A stretch of DNA of 64,000 nt from NCBI GenBank assembly GCA_018296165.2, contig JACKQL020000034.1:434001-498000 (forward strand), in the 5' to 3' direction. Below the pieces are notes generated by a model that did not search any database, was not told the origin of the DNA, and saw only the letters and a program-made list of their open reading frames with translations. Made by a program: the position numbers and the translations under genes. The DNA is from Termitomyces sp. T153. Lineage: Eukaryota; Basidiomycota; Agaricomycetes; Agaricales; Lyophyllaceae. Positions 58,934-64,000 of this stretch are shown here, one piece after another. Numbering within the stretch: the stretch's first letter is position 1; every line of letters starts with the position of its first letter.

Positions 58934-59443
58934 ATGCCCCTCCAGACTCCCCTACAGCTCCACTCAAAGTCTGTGCAGTCATTCATCATCATTGTTCAAC
59001 TCAATGGCTCTCCAACAGTTCTTCCCACCCTTGTTGACAGCAGCACCTCCAGCACCTTTGTCAGCAACCAGCTCAACCTCTGTCACAACAACCTTGACAA
59101 ACCACTTGAGCTCCAAGTCTTTGGTGGAAGCTTTGCCTTGACAGGAATCACTCAATACTATGACAACACCCTTATCCTTGATAATGACTTAAGGTTCCAG
59201 GTCTGGCTTCTCATCACCCAGCTCCTCCCATCAACTCTGATTGTGCTTGGACTTTCATGGCTGCAGGGCATCAACCCAGACATTGACTGGAAGAACTTCA
59301 CCATGCAATTCCCTGGCCCTGAAGCAAGTTCAGCAGTGACCATCCCCCTCTGCATCCAGTCCACCTCAGACTCCAAAGTCCCTGACCTTGACACCAGCAC
59401 CTTTGGAGCAACCCAAAGGCCCTCAACCCTCAACAACAACTAA
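58934..59443 (+). pseudogene. Family B aspartic protease-like domain 2
   Basis: LPTLVDSSTSSTFVSNQLNL (active-site Asp kept, but the DSGA box reads DSST), then ELQVFGGSFALTGITQYYDN, LIVLGLSWLQGINPDIDW and FTMQFPGPEAS. The Gly to Ser and Ala to Thr changes each sit after a codon ending in C and fit CpG to CpA. Confidence 0.82.
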
Positions 59444-59699
59444 GGAAGTGAAGAAAACACACCTCTGCTCTGGTCCCCCTTGAACAAAACCTAATGGCTT
59501 CCCTCTAACATACCCCAGAATTGATACAAAGGCCCACAGTACTCCAACCAACAATGCAAAACCCCTCTAGACAACCCTGCCACAACTCTGGACCCAGCTG
59601 CAGCCAACCTCATCACCCACCCCCATCAATCCTGAAGCCCTCAACATCAAAATTATTGGTGCTGTCCCCTTTGGATGCATTCTACAAGACAGTATCCCT

Positions 59700-60620
59700 G
59701 CCTTCCAACTACAAATCATGCCAACCCTGCCAGAAGAATACCTCTGGACAGAAACTACCCTGCTGGAACAAGAAACAGAGGAACAAATCCTATATGAAGT
59801 AGTTTCCCCAGAATATCATGAATTTGCTGACATATTTTCTAAAGGGAGTGCAAAAGAACTTCCTCCACACTGCTCCTACAATCACAAAATTGATCTCAAG
59901 AAAGGCACCTCACCCCTATTTGGTAAAATCTACAACATGTCTGAGATCAAAGTCTGGGCCCTGAATGATTACCTTGACAACATGCTTGGCAAAGGTTTCA
60001 TATGCCCATCAATCTCTGCTGCTGGCACTCCAGTCCTGTTTGCCAAGAAGAAGGATGGGTCTCTCCAACTCTGTGTTGATTATCAGGGACTCAACAAAGT
60101 CACCAAAAAGAAGTGGTATCCCCTCCTCTTGATCAGAGACCTTGTTGACTGCCTCTGCAGTGCCAAGATCTACACAAAAATAGACCTCTGCTTTGGCTAC
60201 AACAATGTCTGGATTGCTTCCACACCTGCTATAGCCTCTTTGAGTATCTAGTAATGCCCTTCAGAATGACTAACTCTCCTGCCACTTTCTAGTACTTCAT
60301 AAACAACATTTTCCATGACATGAATGATGTCTTTGTTATTGTGTACTTGGACAACATCCTGATATACTCAAATTCATTGAAGGAACATGCAGAGCATGTC
60401 TGCTGCATCCTAGAATGACTCTGAGAATTCCACCTTCATGCCAAACCCAAGAAATGCTCCTTCCACATGACAGAGGTCAAAAATACCTTGGAGTTATTGT
60501 CACTCCCAATGGCATATGCATGGACCCCACCAAGGTTGAAGCCATCCTCAACTGGCCCCCACCACAAAATGTCAAGGAGGTACAGTCATTTTTGGGGTTT
60601 GCTAACTTTTACTGCTAATT
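59700..60620 (+). pseudogene. Family B reverse transcriptase
   Basis: Lead ILYEVVSPEYHEFADIFSKG, fingers AAGTPVLFAKKKDGSLQLCV and DYQGLNKVTKKKWYPLLLI, palm KIDLCFGYNNVWIA, stop, MPFRMTNSPATF. The catalytic box reads YLDNILIYS, so the second catalytic Asp of YLDD is Asn (60,353-60,355). Then [10 protein letters not shown] and [29 protein letters not shown]. At least three stops. Confidence 0.92.
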
Positions 60621-60659
60621 TATTGACAACTATTCTGGAATCACCAAACCCCTCAATCA

Positions 60660-61080
60660 ACTCACATGGAAGGACACCTCTTGAGACTGGGACAGCAAGT
60701 GCCAGAGTGTATTCCTCCTCCTCAAAAAAGCCTTCATCTCTGCTCTGGTCCTCCACCATTTTGACCCCTCCCTACTGATCATACTCAAATGCAATGCCTC
60801 TGACTATGCCATTGCTGGAATTCTCTCCCAGTTGGACTTGGGAGGCAAGGATCTCTGCCCCATCACCTTCTACACCTGCTCAATGATCCCCACAAAGCTC
60901 AACTACAACATCTACAATAAGGAGCTCCTCACTATTATCAAAGTCTTCTACCAATGGAGAGCCTACCTTGAAGGATCTCTGCACCACATCCAAGTCTACT
61001 CCAACTACAATAACCTGCAATACTTTACAACCACAAAACAGCTCAGCCACTGCCAAGCTCAATGATCCAAAACCCTCTCA
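60660..61080 (+). pseudogene. Family B RNase H
   Basis: ILKCNASDYAIAGILSQ (first catalytic Asp read as Asn), CSMIPTKLNYNIYNKELL (Glu helix), WRAYLEGSLHHIQVYSNYNN (the TDH-like box with Asp lost). The order is that of gypsy RNase H. Confidence 0.82.
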
Positions 61081-61129
61081 GAGTATGACTTGACAATCCA
61101 CTACTGCCCTGGACAATCAGAGGTCTGAT

Positions 61130-62314
61130 GTGTATCTGAAGAAGTCATTTAAAGCTGAGCAGAATGCATTCAACCATCAAGTAGTAATCCCCCCTGAGCA
61201 TTAGCATGCCATGCTGATTATGAATGAAGAAGGGATTCTCTACCAAATCAGAAACTCACCCCTAGACTTATTCTTCATCCAGCATGACTCCTGCAATGAC
61301 TCCGCTGGCAAGTCAAAAGCTGGCAACCCCTTCATGCTATCTCCAGAGCACCATCTCCTACTCTGGAGTGGATGAATCTATGCTCTGGACCATAAGTCCA
61401 TTTGCCTTGACATACTCTGGCAGCATCATGATCACAAACTCTGAGAACACTCTGGAATTTGTAAGACTCTCCAACTCATCTCCAGGACTTACTTTTGGCC
61501 AGGAATGAAGAAGGACATCACATGATACATGAGGACCTGTGGACCTTGTCTCCAGGCCAAAGTACTCTGCCACCACCCTCATGGCCTGCTGAAACCTCTC
61601 CCCATTGGTCAATGCCTCTGGTCCTCAAACTTGATGGATCACATTGTCAAACTCCCTGACTCTGAAGGCTTCGATGCAATCCTTGTCATTGTCTGCCACC
61701 TCACCAAGCAAGCCCTCTTCCTCCCCTGCTACACCACCAACAATGCTCTGGAGTTTGCCAGGTTATTTCTTGAACACATCTTCTCCAAACACAAACTTCC
61801 AGATGACATCATCTCTGACCACAGCCCATTATTTGTCTCCCACTTCTGGCAATCACTATGCAAGGCACTCAAAATAAAAACCAATCTATTGACTGCCTAC
61901 CACCTGGAGACCAATGGACAGACAGAATGAGTAAACCAGACATTGGAACAGTATCTCCACCTCTACATTAACTATCTACAGAACAGCTAGCATGCAGAAC
62001 TTCCCCTTGCCAAATTTACTTACAATAACATGCCTCACTCCACCACTGGAGTTTCCCCCTTCTACACCAACAAGGGCTACAACTCCCAGCTCACCCTGTT
62101 CCTCAAGGATATCCCCTCCCATGTTGCCTACAAAGTTGCCTACAAAGTTGCCAAAGATCTCTGATCCCTCCACCAGTTTCACTGAGATGAAATCAACACT
62201 GCTAATCAAGCCTACTCCAAATGTGCCAATGCCCAACACAATCCCACCCCCAACTAGTCTCCTGGCACTCTAGTCTGGCTCAATCAATGAAACCTCAAGA
62301 CCTGGAGGCTCTCC
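61130..62314 (+). pseudogene. Family B integrase
   Basis: Zinc-finger end near 61,480-61,560 (YVRTCGPCLQAKV-like, split between frames). Core 61,529-61,930: LWSSNLMDHIVKLPDSEG (MDFI box with changes), VIVCHLTKQALFLPCYTTNN, DDIISDHSPLFVSHFWQSL (SD-G-x-F box), LLTAYHLETNGQTE (YH-x-TNGQTE with catalytic Glu). A stop follows, then HAELPLAKFTYNNMPHSTTG and the C-terminal region to 62,310. Confidence 0.9.
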
Positions 62315-62690
62315 ATGAAGCTTGACCACAAAGGACTTGGCTCCTTCAAGATTCTCCAGAAGGTCTTAACACATGCCTACAAGCTCAACCTACTCCTGGA
62401 CCTGAAGGGCCTTCACCCCATCTGCCATATCTGCCTCCTTGAAGAACATACTCTGGCCCCCTTTCCTAGACAATGCTCTAGTCAACCACCCCCCATTGAG
62501 GTTAAGGACAAATATCATCATGAAGTCAACCAAATCCTTGACTCCTGCTTGGTCCATGGTCAACCCCACTACCTGGTCTATTAGAAGGGCTATGGACCTG
62601 AGGACAACACTTGGAAGCCTCACAAAAACCTCAATGGAGCCCCTGCCAAACTCTGAGACTTCCATCAATGACACCCCACCAAGCCCCAGG
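62315..62690 (+). pseudogene. Family B integrase C-terminal region with chromodomain
   Basis: LDHKGLGSFKILQKVLTHAY and LKGLHPICHICLLEEH (GPF-like module), then a chromodomain: YHHEVNQILDSCLVHGQ, YLVY, stop, KGYGPEDNTWKPHKNLNGA. Chromodomains of this class direct insertion to heterochromatin, which fits the nested repeats here. Confidence 0.85.
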
Positions 62691-62932
62691 ATCCCCAGGA
62701 CCAGTTGACACAGATGGCATTAGTGAGTGTAACCCCCACCTCTGAATTTAGCAGGGATTCTACTCCCATGAGTAACCCCCTGCATGTTTTTACTTCTGAT
62801 TTCCTGACACAGTTTAAAAAGCTCAATTGTCCAGGCTGGAGGTTTAAAAAAGTCATATATGCATGCTACAAAATTATATAATGAGACAAAGTTTGTGAGT
62901 CTGATGTAGAGTGCAGGTTCAAGATGCCCTCC
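62691..62932. other. Family B spacer between pol and antisense ORF
   Basis: AT-richer, no ORF recognised. Related sequence lies at about 28,960-29,180 and, inverted, near 15,890-16,140. Confidence 0.4.
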
Positions 62933-64000
62933 CTACTCTCCCTCCTCCAGAATCCTCTGCACTACACCCCTGACTAAATCAACCTCCATCTGGGCAACCA
63001 CCATGCCAAGAACCTCTGGTTGCTCCAGTAGAGGCTCCTCCATGTTGGTTGCAACCTTCCACCATGTCCCAGGGGCTGCTGCATTCCTCTGCTGATGCCC
63101 TGCCAACAGCCATGCCATCTGCCAAGACCCCTGCTCCAACTCCAGAGGGAGTTCTCTGGATATCCATGCTAACCTATCCTGCACCAATGCATGCACAGCC
63201 AATGCTCTGTCCAGGAGAACCCAGTGCTGTTGGACCCAATCTATCAGCTTGTGTCAGTAGGACCAGCAGAGCAAGAAACAAAAAGGACTCACAGATCACC
63301 CTCCTGTGCTTTAAGGCCACCTTGTTGGCCAGTCACTCTTTGTGTTGTTTTCCTGCCTCCACCACTACTCTGGCCACCTCTGCCTTCATGGCCTCCTGCT
63401 GCACCTCCACTCTCTGCTCTGCTTATGCTTCCAACTGCCCTAGCCATTCCTACAATTCCTGCACCTCCAATGACTGCTCTCTGATTGTCTGCATAGCCAC
63501 TCCTAACTCCCACTATGCCATATCTTGGTTCTTCTGCACCTTGTCATGTTCTTGCTGAACCACATCACAATCCCCCTCCACTCTTCAGACTTTGTCTTCA
63601 CATAACAACAGCAGTTGGGTCAATGCCTCTGCCACTGCTGCCAATATGTCTCAGGGAGTATAGGGGAGGGACCAGAGGTCCCTCCAAAACCCCCCACTAA
63701 AGATCCTGAGCTTGAAGAGTACACAAGTGGCCCCAGAGGGCCCACCATTAACTCCTCTCTTTGCAGCTGCTTGCTAGGCCCCACCTCTGGTGAGGGGGAT
63801 GCCTTCTGCTTCCCCTTGTTATGTGTTGCTAAAACCCCCTCCCTCTGCCCACTCTGCAGAGGTCCTGCCTTCATTGTGGACTGCCTCATACTTTCTCTGC
63901 TCTTCACTCCAGAACTCCAACTTGACACCCTGCCCCTGCATCCCTCAAGCATCTGCTCTGATACCCATGCCACATCCCACTCCTGCTCCTCTAACATGCA
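62933..64000 (-). CDS. Antisense accessory ORF of family B, copy 3 (runs off window)
   Basis: Minus strand. The N-terminal side (63,620-63,997) has NKGKQKASPSPEVGPSKQ and PLVYSSSSGSLVGGFGGT. The middle is shifted. An intron with donor GTGAGTCC near 63,290 and a CTGAC-like branch ends near 63,247. The C-terminal exon reads HWVLLDRALAVHALVQDR, PLELEQGSWQMAWLLAGH and GTWWKVATNMEEPLLEQPEV. It matches copies 1 and 2 in block order and intron position. Function unknown. Confidence 0.6.

Larger units (their letters stand above)
54820..64000 (+). mobile_element. Ty3/gypsy chromovirus, family B, near-complete but decayed
   Basis: 5' LTR 54,820-55,881, gag, zinc knuckle, two protease-like domains, RT, RNase H, integrase and chromodomain on the + strand, then an antisense ORF; the 3' LTR lies outside the window. 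It is inserted in a family C integrase. There are many stops and shifts, CpG is nearly absent, and the RT catalytic box is mutated. Confidence 0.93.

Noticed and set aside
1..64000. Classical RIP as the cause of decay
   Set aside because: CpA and TpG are abundant in the repeats and TpA is not obviously raised; the visible lesions are at CpG sites.

Overview
The window is a piece of a repeat-rich basidiomycete (Agaricomycete) genome. It holds a compact island of three intact, intron-rich nuclear genes, about 36.4-46.8 kb and all on the + strand, inside a sea of decayed retrotransposons. The evidence for a fungus is many 45-70 bp GT-AG introns, chromodomain Ty3/gypsy elements and a Tad-like LINE. 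I cannot name the genus; a TE-rich ectomycorrhizal lineage would fit but is a guess.

Layout. 1-15,174: Ty3/gypsy family A on the minus strand (LTRs, primer-binding site, gag, pol) with a spliced-looking antisense ORF on the + strand. A 5'-truncated LINE (3,807-8,745) sits inside its integrase, flanked by a 12-bp target duplication. 15,175-31,200: two copies of a rearranged, probably non-autonomous gypsy family B derivative, head to head around a 957-bp unknown spacer; the right copy contains a family A solo LTR. 31,201-35,559: a fragment ending in a short LTR with a polypurine tract, a family A LTR fragment, and a minus-strand family C gypsy fragment whose gag is split by a family B solo LTR with a 5-bp duplication (CACTG). 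35,560-46,884: host genes mitoferrin (MRS3/4 type), glycogen debranching enzyme (GDB1) and PAT1. 46,885-53,640: family D gypsy remnant on the minus strand, starting about 40 bp after the PAT1 stop. 53,669-54,819: 3' end of another family C element, cut in its integrase by a family B element that runs from 54,820 past the window end.

The three host genes read cleanly through every splice junction I propose (302, 1,602 and 964 residues) and keep normal CpG frequency. The retroelements are almost free of CpG and rich in TpG and CpA. Several of their catalytic Asp codons have become Asn through CpG to CpA changes. This looks like methylation-driven decay that stops at the edges of the gene island.

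The most interesting observation is an accessory gene on the antisense strand, downstream of pol, in family B (three copies with an intron at the same place) and, as a different protein, in family A. Other points are a double aspartic-protease arrangement in family B, a long imperfect inverted repeat made of two family B derivatives, and a strictly conserved LTR core promoter. No tRNA, rRNA or CRISPR was seen.
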